A DNA stretch of 64,000 nucleotides. It comes from G963675935 sp963675935. Lineage in GTDB: Bacteria > Planctomycetota > Planctomycetia > Pirellulales > Thermoguttaceae. Under the pieces are notes generated by a model that was not told the origin of the DNA, ran no database searches, and saw only the letters and a program-made list of their open reading frames with translations. Position 1 is the first letter of the stretch, and each line of letters opens with the position of its first letter. The stretch lies in NCBI GenBank assembly GCA_963675935.2, contig CAXXPV010000006.1, positions 1 to 64,000 of the forward strand. Reading direction: 5' to 3'. A program made the position numbers and the translations under genes. This document shows, piece by piece, positions 8,905-17,163 of the stretch.

Positions 8905-10362
8905 TCACGCCCCTTGCAGAGTCGAGCCGTCTCTCAATCGGAAGATTGCCCGCAGATGCCCTTCGAGCAAGCAGCGACGGTACTCCCGGACGAGCTTTTC
9001 GCTTCCTGATGCAACTGCTTGGCGAAACCTTTGGACGAGAAGCGACGGCGAAGATTTCAGGGCTTCGACTTCCAGTTCAGCCAGCCCTTCGGGCGATAAC
9101 TCCGCGAGATGACGCTGGATTTCCTGTTCCACGTAGAACTTCTTGGATGATTCAGCCGACTTTCGAGCACTCGCGTTCTTTCTTGTGGGTGTTCTGCCTT
9201 TTTCGGCGATTGTGGCTGGCAAGCTCCGAAACTCCACCGGAGCCATGTAGTTTTTGCGAATCGACTGAACGAGATAACCCGCTGGATTCTTTGAGATTCG
9301 CCGATCCCGACAAGCCGTCAGTTGGTCAAACACCTGGAGCTTGGCCTTGATTTGTTCAGCGGGATAGACTCGCACCAGTTGGTTTGCCGTTGAAGCCGTC
9401 ACGCCACGCTCAATCAGTTGGGCGGCCATGCCAACCGGCGGATTCGATTCGGCTTTTGCGGCTGCTTTGGCGGCACGGACGAAAACAACATCCCACTGCC
9501 CACGCCGCACACAGATGAATCGCTCTTTGGACGGCATCGGCTCCAAGTAGCCGCCGCGTTCCAATTCCTCGATCGCCGGCGTCAAACGGCGTTTCAATTG
9601 GGCGACATCGTAATTCCGACTCAGCCCGATGTGTTCGCGAGCGAACTCCAGGAGCCGGTATTGTTGCCTGACGCCGAAGTAGAAGTGCTTGTCGAGGAAG
9701 CGGTACATCCGCTTGGCAACCGACGACTTGAGCAACCTGTAGAAGTCCAGGTCGATGCTCCTGAGATTCCCAGCCTGAAAACTGCGGAAGATAATGTCGT
9801 TCCAAGTGAACGACGACAGCGGCCGGTTGCCGTCTCCGTCATTGGCCCGCTCACCGCGTTTCGGTCGGCGGCACAGCGTCACGTTGTCGAGCAGATGGAA
9901 ATGGGCATCCATCCAACGCCTGCGGCACTTGTCCCACCAGGCGTTTTCGTAGTAGAGCGACACGCCAAGCCAGCGTTTGAGCGATTCTTCCACCCGAGCG
10001 TAGCTCTTGCCTTCTTCACGCCAGCCGAGCAAATGGACCAACCGGTAGCGGCTGAACGGCACGTGACGATCTGCAAAGTTGCTCGCCTTGCTCAGTTGCA
10101 CGAGGCCCACGATCACTTCATCATCCAACGCCGTCGGCAATCCAAACTTATCGGAGGCAGAAATCGTCAGCCGCCGGAGAACCCACTGCTTCTGCCCTTT
10201 GTCCCACGCCTGATCCTCGAACACCAACGTCTTACAGTCTTTCGGAACACGATCAGCCAATGCCGCCAACGGGAATTCCGCCAAATTCATTTCATCCCGG
10301 CCCATTCGATTGAGATGACTGTTTCGCCCCTGGGTTTCGCTTGGATCGCTGCCTTCTTTCAT
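8905..10362 (-). CDS. repA: Replication initiator protein A (RepA)
   Basis: A 485-residue protein whose N-terminal two thirds fit plasmid replication initiator protein A: FSRYRLVHLLGW, WLGVSLYYENAWWD, SFTWNDIIFRSFQAGNLRSIDLDFYRLL and AKRMYRFLDKHFYF, a winged-helix initiator fold. The C-terminal part is basic and probably contacts DNA. It would bind iterons in the upstream region (candidates at 10486-10600) to start plasmid replication. The start at 10362 follows a GGGGGA run with short spacing; internal ATGs at MGRDEMNLAEF are possible alternatives. Its presence with ParA marks the region as plasmid-derived. Confidence 0.85.
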   Translation of the reverse strand: MKEGSDPSETQGRNSHLNRMGRDEMNLAEFPLAALADRVPKDCKTLVFEDQAWDKGQKQWVLRRLTISASDKFGLPTALDDEVIVGLVQLSKASNFADRHVPFSRYRLVHLLGWREEGKSYARVEESLKRWLGVSLYYENAWWDKCRRRWMDAHFHLLDNVTLCRRPKRGERANDGDGNRPLSSFTWNDIIFRSFQAGNLRSIDLDFYRLLKSSVAKRMYRFLDKHFYFGVRQQYRLLEFAREHIGLSRNYDVAQLKRRLTPAIEELERGGYLEPMPSKERFICVRRGQWDVVFVRAAKAAAKAESNPPVGMAAQLIERGVTASTANQLVRVYPAEQIKAKLQVFDQLTACRDRRISKNPAGYLVQSIRKNYMAPVEFRSLPATIAEKGRTPTRKNASARKSAESSKKFYVEQEIQRHLAELSPEGLAELEVEALKSSPSLLVQRFRQAVASGSEKLVREYRRCLLEGHLRAIFRLRDGSTLQGA

Positions 10363-10485
10363 TTTCCCCCATCAGAAAGAGCAACAACCGGACGGCGGAG
10401 AGTTGTTGCTGTTGGTAATCAGTTGAATAACAAGAAGTTGATTCGCCGACAACCCAGCATTTTCACGCCCCTTATGTCCCGCGAA

Positions 10486-10600
10486 CCTGCCTCCAATCAC
10501 GGTGTCTTGGCTGGATTCCTGCTCCGGTTCCCGGTATCTGCCTGTCCAGAATCACGGTAACTGTCTGTCCCAGAAGCCGGTAGCCCGACTGCTATCGTGT
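10486..10600. repeat. Candidate replication iterons upstream of repA
   Basis: Degenerate direct repeats around a core (A)TCACGGT/CCCGGTA followed by CTGYCTGTCC recur at about 22-24 bp spacing (near 10495, 10529, 10551 and a weaker copy at 10574). The position just upstream of repA fits an iteron-type origin, but the repeats are imperfect. Confidence 0.4.
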
Positions 10601-10667
10601 AACATGGAACGCAGCTTACAGGCGAATCATGCTACCGCCAAGGAAAGAAAATCTGTCCGCCCACAAG

Positions 10668-11678
10668 CTACACAGCACGATCAGCCATAATGGCTTCGCT
10701 CTCGGCTGATACTCGCTCCATGTTGCGTTTCACGATTGTCGGCGACGTATTGGCATAGCAGTAGCGGCACAGGTGAGGGCAGGTGTTGTATTGGCCTATA
10801 TCCTTGCTTACGATGCAGCCACAGGCTTTGCGTTGGCCCTTGTCTTTCAGGCGAATGCTGTCAATCGTGGGCAACCCAGAGGGATCCGCCGGAGGCTCGA
10901 CACCGAAGGCGTTCAGAAATGCCGGAGCGTTACCGGAGATTCTTAGCAACAACTCGCCGTCAATGCAGCGATTGTGCCCGATGCCGTAGGCGGACAAATC
11001 AACCGCTTCGGCACAAGTGCAGCCGGTAATGTCCCACGCACCCAGCAAGCGGGAAAGGCCGGCTGCAAAGGCGTGCATGCTCGTCGCGTCAAACTCGCGA
11101 AAATGGACGCCTGCCTCTGTCAGGTTCTTCTCGACTTTCGCATATCCGGCAATGTCGGCAAAGCTGAAAACCAGTTTCTCGGTGTAGGGAGAAAGCTCCT
11201 GCCCGATTCGCTCCACTCTGGCAAGCAACTTCTCGACCGTGATCGTGTCGGTCAGCAGCAGAGGGTCGTATCGCCAGATAACCCGCTCTTTGCCGAGCAT
11301 TTGCGAAAGTCGCTTGAATGTGGCGAGACGTTCGGCCAACGGCGGGACATGCGGCTCCAATCCTTCGGCGTCGTAGTCGTTTATCGTGAATTGGAAATAG
11401 TACGGCACGCCGCGACGGTCCAACTCTGGCAGAAACGGCAACATTGGTGCGGCGTTCTTTGTCCAAAACACGAACGCCCGGACATGCTCGAAACTGACGT
11501 AAACCGCCCGGCCGTTGAACGGATTGGACCACCTGCAATATCCGGCCTTCAGTCGATTGAAAAACCATTGGGCGTGGAATGCCGGAATATCCGTCGAGCG
11601 ACTCGCCGAGATGATGTACGGGGCGACCGCCTTTTGCGGCCCGTCGATCGTGTCGATGGTAACGGATGGCCATTTCAT
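10668..11678 (-). CDS. DUF1848 family protein
   Basis: The opening IISASRSTDIPAFHAQWF, then VSFEHVRAFVFWTKNA, YYFQFTINDYD and ERVIWRYDPLLL, are the conserved blocks of DUF1848, a family related to radical SAM enzymes. The C-terminus has a cysteine cluster (ACGCIVSKDIGQYNTCPHLCRYCYA, shown in the sequence as C-x-C...C-x3-C-x2-C) that could hold an iron-sulfur cluster. Length 336 is normal. No substrate is known for the family. It is divergent from parA across the centromere-like repeat region, in a plasmid-like module that also holds a second radical SAM gene (13671). Confidence 0.85.
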   Translation of the reverse strand: MKWPSVTIDTIDGPQKAVAPYIISASRSTDIPAFHAQWFFNRLKAGYCRWSNPFNGRAVYVSFEHVRAFVFWTKNAAPMLPFLPELDRRGVPYYFQFTINDYDAEGLEPHVPPLAERLATFKRLSQMLGKERVIWRYDPLLLTDTITVEKLLARVERIGQELSPYTEKLVFSFADIAGYAKVEKNLTEAGVHFREFDATSMHAFAAGLSRLLGAWDITGCTCAEAVDLSAYGIGHNRCIDGELLLRISGNAPAFLNAFGVEPPADPSGLPTIDSIRLKDKGQRKACGCIVSKDIGQYNTCPHLCRYCYANTSPTIVKRNMERVSAESEAIMADRAV

Positions 11679-11770
11679 GGATAATATGCCTCAGTCAAAG
11701 CAACTGCATTCTACTGGATCGATTGGCATACGCCAACTTGCCGCACACCTGATTGGCCAGAATCGCCCGC

Positions 11771-11855
11771 AATGCCGGAAATGCCAGAAAGCCGAAAATG
11801 CCGGCATTACGGCAACGCCCGAATGGCGGAAAAACGGTACTTGCCGGAATGCCGG
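11771..11855. repeat. Centromere-like iterons upstream of parA
   Basis: The octamer AATGCCGG occurs at 11771-11778, 11797-11804 and 11848-11855, with AATGGCGG at 11822-11829. Starts are 26, 25 and 26 bp apart, about 2.5 helical turns. Such phased repeats directly upstream of a ParA/ribbon-helix-helix operon are typical of plasmid partition sites that double as operators. Confidence 0.65.
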
Positions 11856-11878
11856 CCGCGTGCTAATTCCTGAAGTCG

Positions 11879-12619
11879 ATGCCGATCAAAATCATCGCCA
11901 TAGCCAACCAGAAGGGAGGCACCGCCAAGACAACCACGACCGCCGCACTCGCCGTGCTGTTGAGCCGTGGCGGCACGCCGGTGCATTGTGTCGATCTCGA
12001 CCCGCAAGCAAGTCTCACGCGGGCGTTTGGACAAACCGACGACACAGACGGTTTCTACCACGCCCTGACGAGCCGTGCCGGGCTGCCGGTGCAGCCGGTC
12101 TCCGACAATCTCACGCTGACGCCGAGCACCATCGAGCTTGGCCGGGCAGAAGTTGAATTGCTGAACGAGCCGGGCCGCGAGTTCTTTCTCCGCTTGGCAC
12201 TTGAAAAGACGCCGCTGCCCGACAACACCGTGGTGCTTCTGGACTGCCCGCCGTCGCTGGGCGTGCTGTCCGTCAACGCTTTAGCCGCGGCCGGCGGCAT
12301 GATCGCCGTCGTTCAGCCCGGCGGATTTGAACTCTATGCCCTGATCCACTTGAACATGACGCTCCACGCCATCCGAGAGCGGGTCAATTCGGATTTGAAC
12401 TTCCTTGGCATTGTTGTGACCAACGCCCACCAGCGACGGACGATCACCAAGCAGATGGGCATGGAAGTCGGCCTGTTCGGCCCGCTGCTGGGCACGGTTC
12501 GCAGCGATTCGCGGATTTTGTACGCCACGACTCGCGGGAAGATTCACCGACTCGCTTCATCGAAAGCACTGGACAATTACGCCGACGTGCTGAAGAAGCT
12601 CAGCGGGGTCTTGCCGTGA
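11879..12619 (+). CDS. parA: ParA-family partition ATPase
   Basis: MPIKIIAIANQKGGTAKTTTT carries the deviant Walker A motif KGGTAKTT at residues 12-19; CVDLDPQAS (A') and LLDCPPSLG (Walker B) follow. At 246 residues, without an N-terminal helix-turn-helix, it belongs to the small (type Ib-like) ParA class. It would move plasmid DNA through ATP-dependent nucleoid binding together with the DNA-binding partner encoded next, whose GTG start overlaps the parA stop. Upstream iterons at 11771-11855 are the likely centromere and operator. Confidence 0.92.
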   Translation: MPIKIIAIANQKGGTAKTTTTAALAVLLSRGGTPVHCVDLDPQASLTRAFGQTDDTDGFYHALTSRAGLPVQPVSDNLTLTPSTIELGRAEVELLNEPGREFFLRLALEKTPLPDNTVVLLDCPPSLGVLSVNALAAAGGMIAVVQPGGFELYALIHLNMTLHAIRERVNSDLNFLGIVVTNAHQRRTITKQMGMEVGLFGPLLGTVRSDSRILYATTRGKIHRLASSKALDNYADVLKKLSGVLP

Positions 12620-12972
12620 CGAAACCAGCAACGGGCATTTCTAACGTGCTCGACGGCATCCTATCCACCGAAGCCAGAGCCGGCATTGCACCACCAACGC
12701 CGGCAGCAGCCCAACAACCGGCCATCGCCAAATTGGCCGCTGATGGCCGCAAACACGCAAGCCAAACGGGATCACGTCGCGGCCGGCCGCTCGGCAAGAC
12801 TACGACGCCGAAGCAGCCGAAAGAGAAAATCACGGTTTGGCTGAGCAGTGACTTGGTTGCGTCTTATCGGGACTGGTCCTGGGAAGCCCGCTGCCAATTC
12901 AGCCACTTGATCGAAAAAGCCTTGACCGATTACCACCAGCGACAACGAACACCGAAACCCGTTGTGCGATAG
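12616..12972 (+). CDS. Ribbon-helix-helix partition partner (ParB-like) protein
   Basis: Starts with GTG in a 4-base overlap with parA, indicating translational coupling. The N-terminal 70 residues are Ala/Pro/Lys-rich and probably disordered; the C-terminal part KITVWLSSDLVASYRDWSWE followed by FSHLIEKALTDYHQ has the pattern of a ribbon-helix-helix DNA-binding fold (strand, then two helices). This is the expected architecture of a small centromere-binding partner of type Ib ParA. It is the likely binder of the AATGCCGG repeats. Confidence 0.7.
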   Translation: MTKPATGISNVLDGILSTEARAGIAPPTPAAAQQPAIAKLAADGRKHASQTGSRRGRPLGKTTTPKQPKEKITVWLSSDLVASYRDWSWEARCQFSHLIEKALTDYHQRQRTPKPVVR

Positions 12973-13032
12973 GAAACCGTGGGCGTATCGGCCGCCATAA
13001 TACGGATGAACTTTGTACTACGGAGACGCATT

Positions 13033-13296
13033 ATGTCAGACACCACGAACAAACCGGTTCACCGCATCCGATACGGCAACGTGTCGGCAGCCGTTTGGGC
13101 CAACAACAGCCAAGCCGGATATTTCTACAACACGACATTCTGCCGTGTCTACAAGGACGGCGACGTATGGGGCGAATCGGCTTCGTTTGAAGACCGCGAC
13201 TTGCCGAATCTCGCCAAGGCAGCCGCCGACGTTCACACCTGGATTTATCAGCAAAAAGCCAAGGCAGTGACGGTCAATGGCAACGAGTCAGCCTAG
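13033..13296 (+). CDS. Small plasmid-associated protein (87 aa)
   Basis: The start at 13033 (MSDTTNKPVHRIRYG) follows GGAGACGC. The pattern H-x-I-R-Y-G-x-V-x-A-x-V-W-x-N, then FYNTTFCRVYKDGDVWGES and LAKAAADVHTWI, resembles a small family met near plasmid and mobile genes, recalled from memory and without known function. It follows the partition pair in the same orientation. Confidence 0.7.
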   Translation: MSDTTNKPVHRIRYGNVSAAVWANNSQAGYFYNTTFCRVYKDGDVWGESASFEDRDLPNLAKAAADVHTWIYQQKAKAVTVNGNESA

Positions 13297-13670
13297 CGAA
13301 GGCCCGCCGACCATAACGCGGAAGGAAGAGATGCCGGCACGGACGCCGGACGGCAGAACGCCGTCACAAATTGTTTGTGTAAGCCGTTGGCCCGTGTTAC
13401 CATCGGCCATGCGAAACACAATCACCACACATACCGTCGGAACAACCAATCGCGTCGCAACGCGACGCAACTCTCCTTCACCTCTTTCCTGTGCAGCCGC
13501 CCGCGATCCCCCGCCCGTCTCCCCCACACGCTTCCCGCGGCACGTCATCCCCACGATGTGCCGCACTCCGCCCATTTTCAGGACATCACCAACAGCGTAA
13601 AATAGAAACAGAATTGGCAGGTAGTTCAACACCATATCGTCCACTACGCCGCCACGCCGGCCGCCGCACA
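13297..13670. other. Intergenic stretch, nothing supported
   Basis: Overlapping frames on both strands have Pro/Arg-rich low-complexity translations and no ribosome sites. It presumably holds the promoter of the radical SAM gene. Confidence 0.4.
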
Positions 13671-14624
13671 ATGAGCAGCCCTCTTCGGATTCATCATTAC
13701 CGACTGGCGACGGCAATTCACCGGACGCCGGAGTTCGCCAAGAAGCGGTTGGCCGATTTCTCCGTGAACGTCGGCCTGAAGTGTGGCCACGCCTGCACCT
13801 ACTGTTCCAGCGGAGCCGTTCTCCGCTGTCATCGTGCGTTTCAGGAACTTGGCGAAAGCCCTTTCAAGAACGGCTACGCCATCATCGACCCCGACATCCC
13901 GGCCAAAGTGGCCGACGAAGCCCGACGCATCCGCAAGCGTGGCGTCATCCAGCTTTGCACAACCGTTGACGCATGGTGCCCGGCCGCCCAGGAACACGAC
14001 CTTGGCCGCCGCTGCCTTGAAGCGTTGCTCGCGGAGCCGGGCTGGACGGTCAGAATCCTGACAAAGAACGCGGCCGTAGTTTGCGATTTCGACCTGATCG
14101 AGAAATACCGCGACCGGATACTGGTCGGCCTCAGCCTGACCGGCACGCCGGACAAGGACGCCGTGCTTGCCGTTGTCGAACCCAACGCTTCGCCCGTTTC
14201 CGAACGAATGGAAGCCCTGCAAGAGGCACACAAACGCGGTCTACGGACCTTCGGCATGTTGTGCCCGCTGCTGCCAGGCATCGCCAACGCCCCGGAGCAG
14301 ATCGGACAGATGGTCGCTTTCCTGGACGCCTGCAACGTCGAAGAGGTTTTCGCAGAAGCCGTCAACCAGCGAGGCCCTGGCCTGAAATGCACGGAAGAAG
14401 CACTACGGGAGTCCGGCTTCCCCGCCGAAGCCGACGCCCTGGCCCACATTCGCAACGCCGAGCATTGGTCCGCCTACGTCGCCGACCTCATCCGTACCCT
14501 CCAAATGTCGCTTCGCCGCCATGGCATGATCGAGAGACTCCGCTTCCTGCTCTATTCGACGAAACTTACTCCCAACGATGAAGTCCGTATCAGATCAGAC
14601 GGTGCTGGCGTGGTCTGGCTGTGA
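13671..14624 (+). CDS. Radical SAM protein
   Basis: The start at 13671 (MSSPLRIHHYRLATAI) gives 317 residues. CGHACTYC at residues 38-45 supplies the three cysteines of the radical SAM iron-sulfur cluster (C-x3-C-x2-C). The following TIM-barrel elements (GVIQLCTTVDAW, VRILTKNAAV, ILVGLSLTGT) resemble spore photoproduct lyase-type and DUF1848-like radical SAM proteins. The substrate is unknown. It is the last gene before the att repeat at 14768 and shares the plasmid-like module with DUF1848 and GP88. Confidence 0.85.
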   Translation: MSSPLRIHHYRLATAIHRTPEFAKKRLADFSVNVGLKCGHACTYCSSGAVLRCHRAFQELGESPFKNGYAIIDPDIPAKVADEARRIRKRGVIQLCTTVDAWCPAAQEHDLGRRCLEALLAEPGWTVRILTKNAAVVCDFDLIEKYRDRILVGLSLTGTPDKDAVLAVVEPNASPVSERMEALQEAHKRGLRTFGMLCPLLPGIANAPEQIGQMVAFLDACNVEEVFAEAVNQRGPGLKCTEEALRESGFPAEADALAHIRNAEHWSAYVADLIRTLQMSLRRHGMIERLRFLLYSTKLTPNDEVRIRSDGAGVVWL

Positions 14625-14767
14625 ATCGCCTCTTGGGGTTGGAAATCCGCAGATTGCTATGCTACCCCAATGCAACATCCGCCATGCCACTGATTTGCCA
14701 CTGAATTCAGGAATTGCGAAAGAAGAATCACTTGCGGCAATCGCCGTAAGTCCTTGTGCTGTAAGGA

Positions 14768-14819
14768 AGTGCGAGAGACAGGAGTTGAACCTGCACGGGT
14801 TTCCCCACTGGATCCTAAG
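14768..14819 (-). other. att repeat, left end: displaced 3' part of tRNA-Leu
   Basis: Identical over 52 bp to 37224-37275, the 3' half of tRNA-Leu(UAG) from the anticodon loop to the acceptor end. Here the 5' half of the tRNA is missing, so this is an attachment-site fragment left by integration and not a functional tRNA. Confidence 0.9.
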
Positions 14820-14970
14820 ACCCATCCCGGTTTGTCGCAAAGCGTTGTACGTATTGCCTTTGCGACGGTCCAAGCAGGTCGGTTTGGCCGGAGTTTGGCA
14901 GGCTTTTTCCTCCGCCCGTTTTGCCGGTTTTTCCCCGGCCTGGGGCGGCGTCCCGGCTGCCCGGCCTTCT

Positions 14971-15062
14971 GTCCGAGTCGTGTCCGAGTGCGTCCGGGGC
15001 TACTCGGACACCGTTTCTCCTTGCTACGCTTGGGTTTGCGGCCGTGTGTCCGAGTGTCCGGG
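14971..15062. repeat. Short phased repeats near the left element end
   Basis: GTCCGAG/GTCCGGG occurs at 14971, 14982, 14992, 15048 and 15056, with an inverted CTCGGAC at 15003. The spacing of about 8-11 bp and the location 150 bp inside the left att repeat fit arm-type binding sites for integrase or excisionase. The rest of 14820-15437 shows no supported gene. Confidence 0.35.
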
Positions 15063-15437
15063 TGTTTTTGGGCAAACAGCCTCCCGAAGCCCACAGAGGA
15101 GCCGGGGAGCAATGCGGACCATCCGGCTCGGCTGCCACGGTTAGGCTAGTCCTGTCCCGGCCACTTCTCCCGCCGGTCTCCATTGGTATCTCCCTGCCCC
15201 TGGAAAGAGTCCTGAATAACTAGGGCGGTGTCTCGCCACAGGCGAGCAACGACCTAATTGACTGACTGCGGCAGTCAGCCAATTCTCACGCATTACTCGA
15301 CCGGTTCTGTGGCGGAACCATTTCGGTGCGAATAATTGCGGGAAATTATTTCCCCGTGTTTTAATAAAAATTGACCGCGAAACCACTCTACTACGGCTCG
15401 CGGCGACTATCAACCACTATCACACGGGAGATATGAC

Positions 15438-15776
15438 ATGGCTGCTCACCATCGAGCAAATCGGAAGACGCTGGAGACCGTCTATCGTGTTTATCGCTTG
15501 CCGGATGACTTGCGAAAGCGAGTCAAGGCAAAGCGGGAAAAGGCGAACGTCACCTTACAGGCGGTGATCGAGGTAGCGTCCCTCGAATCGCTGCCGAAGA
15601 TCGTTGCGACGCTCAAGTCGATGGGCCTGGGCTTCGATGGCAAGAAGCGGCCGGCACGGTTGCCAATGACGGATTCGCTACTCGGTGCGTTCAAGGTCGC
15701 CAGCAAACAGACCGGCATCCCTGCTTCGCGTCTGTTGCAGGCTGCTCTCACTCTGACGTGTAAGGGGGCGAAATGA
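15438..15776 (+). CDS. Small DNA-binding-like protein, cassette copy 1 (112 aa)
   Basis: Basic N-terminus, then VYRLPDDLRKRVKAKREKAN and the segment PARLPMTDSLLGAFKVASKQ followed by TGIPASRLLQAALTL. It is a clear paralogue of the minus-strand protein at 17160-17465 (shared LPxxLRxxxKAKRxKA, SLPKIV, PAR-PMTD, TG-P-SRLL). The C-terminal strand-helix-helix pattern hints at a ribbon-helix-helix fold. It is the first gene of a cassette linked by ATGA overlaps to a zinc-ribbon protein and a DUF6908 protein. Confidence 0.75.
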   Translation: MAAHHRANRKTLETVYRVYRLPDDLRKRVKAKREKANVTLQAVIEVASLESLPKIVATLKSMGLGFDGKKRPARLPMTDSLLGAFKVASKQTGIPASRLLQAALTLTCKGAK

Positions 15777-15943
15777 TGGAGGTCCGAACTTGGAAATGCC
15801 CCGATTGCGGAGAGACGACGGAAATCAGCTACGACTGGCTTGCTGAAAATGGTGGACCGATCTGCGGACACTGTGATTGCGACATGCAGTTGGAGTCCGA
15901 ATCGCAAAATGATGGCTCGGGCAGCGAGGAGGTGAAACAATGA
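15773..15943 (+). CDS. Small zinc-ribbon protein (56 aa)
   Basis: Starts at the ATGA overlap with the preceding gene and ends in an ATGA overlap with the DUF6908 gene. The sequence MMEVRTWKCPDCGETTE ends its first half and CGHCDCD its second, giving two CxxC knuckles of a rubredoxin-like zinc ribbon. Tight coupling on both sides supports a real gene. A role as a DNA- or protein-binding adaptor is inference. Confidence 0.7.
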   Translation: MMEVRTWKCPDCGETTEISYDWLAENGGPICGHCDCDMQLESESQNDGSGSEEVKQ

Positions 15944-16347
15944 AACACCTCAACGACAGAGCAACCGCCATCTTTCGCAAACTCACGGAAGGCTTGAAGA
16001 AAGTCGGCGACCATCAGCAATGGAACAACGACAGTTCGTTCATGGCGGCTTGTGTCGAAATCATCGGACGAACCGGCCTTGGTCCTCTCATCAGCATCGC
16101 TCATTATTGGGTTCATCATCCGTCAGGTGATATGATGCGGGACCCAGACGTAGTTTTCGTTCTTGGTGCCGACCAGCACGTTTATCCGATCTCGTATCGG
16201 CAGGATGGCATGGGCATTTATCAGGAAGCCGCCATCGCCGAGGATGGCAAGTGGAAGGTTCGCACGAAGATGCAAGCCGACATTTGCAGCTTCTGCAACC
16301 AATGGATGAAAAACATCAACGAACAACAGCAACTGGGGGTGAAATGA
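15940..16347 (+). CDS. DUF6908 domain protein, cassette copy 1
   Basis: LGPLISIAHYWVHHPSGDMM and RDPDVVFVLG, then VYPISYRQDGMG, match my memory of the DUF6908 pattern (LGxLxSxAHY...GDxMRDPxxxF...P-SYRQD). 135 residues, cytoplasmic. The family is found on mobile elements and has no known function. It overlaps the genes on both sides by ATGA. Its paralogue is the inverted gene at 16753-17163. Confidence 0.75.
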   Translation: MKHLNDRATAIFRKLTEGLKKVGDHQQWNNDSSFMAACVEIIGRTGLGPLISIAHYWVHHPSGDMMRDPDVVFVLGADQHVYPISYRQDGMGIYQEAAIAEDGKWKVRTKMQADICSFCNQWMKNINEQQQLGVK

Positions 16348-16586
16348 TGTATCGAAAAATGCAAATCACAGCTAAGTCCGACATCGCTGCCCTCGCCAGA
16401 AGGCAAGCGATCATGCGGCAACTTGAAAAGTTGATGCGGCAGAGGGCGACTGTTGATGGCTCAAAGATATGGAAATGCCCGAAATGCCATCGCGTGATGA
16501 GAAGTGGCCATGACCATCAGCCACAACGTGGCGAAACGGTTTGCTCGCAATGTCATCGCAACATGGAACTTCAACCTGTGATGTAG
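16344..16586 (+). CDS. Zinc-ribbon protein (80 aa)
   Basis: Starts at the ATGA overlap with the DUF6908 gene (MMYRKMQITAKSD). A basic helical N-terminal half (ARRQAIMRQLEKLMRQ) is followed by CPKCHRVM and CSQCHRNM, two CxxC knuckles. The architecture suggests a small nucleic-acid-binding protein. It is a second zinc-ribbon member of the same cassette and has no counterpart in the inverted copy. Confidence 0.7.
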   Translation: MMYRKMQITAKSDIAALARRQAIMRQLEKLMRQRATVDGSKIWKCPKCHRVMRSGHDHQPQRGETVCSQCHRNMELQPVM

Positions 16587-16598
16587 AAAGGCTGGAAG

Positions 16599-16748
16599 AT
16601 GTCCGAATATCGGGTGAAAATGATTGTCGAAGGTCGGAACACTTGCACTACCGTGTCAGCTTACGACGCCGCCAGTGCCGCTCGCTTGGCAAGAGCGATG
16701 TATGCTGGCAATAACGTTCGCGTATTGGAGACCAGCAGGGTTCGATAG
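16599..16748 (+). CDS. Small protein (49 aa) at the end of cassette 1
   Basis: MSEYRVKMIVEGRNTCTTVS... ends with LARAMYAGNNVRVLETSRVR. A GGAAG ribosome site lies just upstream. The strand-helix-strand look resembles small elements found in mobile modules. No known family. It ends 4 bases before the end of the convergent DUF6908 gene. Confidence 0.5.
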   Translation: MSEYRVKMIVEGRNTCTTVSAYDAASAARLARAMYAGNNVRVLETSRVR

Positions 16749-16752
16749 GAAA

Positions 16753-17163
16753 TCAGAGGTGTTCTTGCTTGGAAATTTGCAACATCAAGTGATTGGCGAA
16801 ACGGCAAATGTCGGCCTGTAGATCGGGATAAACGTTCCAACGACCGTCCTTGACCACGATGGCCTCCCAAGTCAAGTCGTTGTGCCGGTAGGAAATGGGA
16901 TACACGCATTCGTCGGCATCTTGGACGAGGTTTCCCGTAATGGCCTCAATGCTTGAGATGAGAAAGACGATGCCGATGTCTCGTGCCGGGGCGTTGTCAG
17001 AGCCATTGCGAAATCGGGTAATCGAGACAAGCGGCCCCAGTTTCGTCCGGTCGATCACTTCCACGTTGATCGAGCCGTCGATCTTCCGACAATCGCCGAC
17101 TGTGTCCAATCCCTCTGTCAGCTTCCGAAAAACCAGTTCTGATTGTCTGTCGAGCGGCTTCAT
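16753..17163 (-). CDS. DUF6908 domain protein, cassette copy 2 (inverted)
   Basis: The start at 17163 (MKPLDRQSELVFRKLTEGL) lies in an ATGA overlap with the upstream paralogue gene. It aligns along its length with the copy at 15940-16347 (FRKLTEGL, RTxLGPL-SI, CVYPISYR, DGxW-V, LQADIC-F). The HY of the AHY motif and the RDP block are altered (RFRNGSDNAPARDIGIVF), so it has diverged more from the family pattern than copy 1. 136 residues, function unknown. Confidence 0.7.
   Translation of the reverse strand: MKPLDRQSELVFRKLTEGLDTVGDCRKIDGSINVEVIDRTKLGPLVSITRFRNGSDNAPARDIGIVFLISSIEAITGNLVQDADECVYPISYRHNDLTWEAIVVKDGRWNVYPDLQADICRFANHLMLQISKQEHL

Noticed and set aside
7455..9350. 631-codon plus-strand open frame
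   Set aside because: It is a shadow of the GP88 gene (other frame) and the antisense of repA. Its translation is Arg/Ser/Pro-rich without motifs, whereas GP88 and RepA in the overlapping frames match known families.
10486..11855. CRISPR array
   Set aside because: The repeats in the plasmid region are 8-20 bp, degenerate, and lack uniform spacers and cas genes; they fit iterons. No CRISPR array was seen anywhere in the window.
14768..14819. A second tRNA-Leu gene
   Set aside because: Only the 3' half from the anticodon loop is present; the D-arm and 5' acceptor strand are missing. It is an att fragment.
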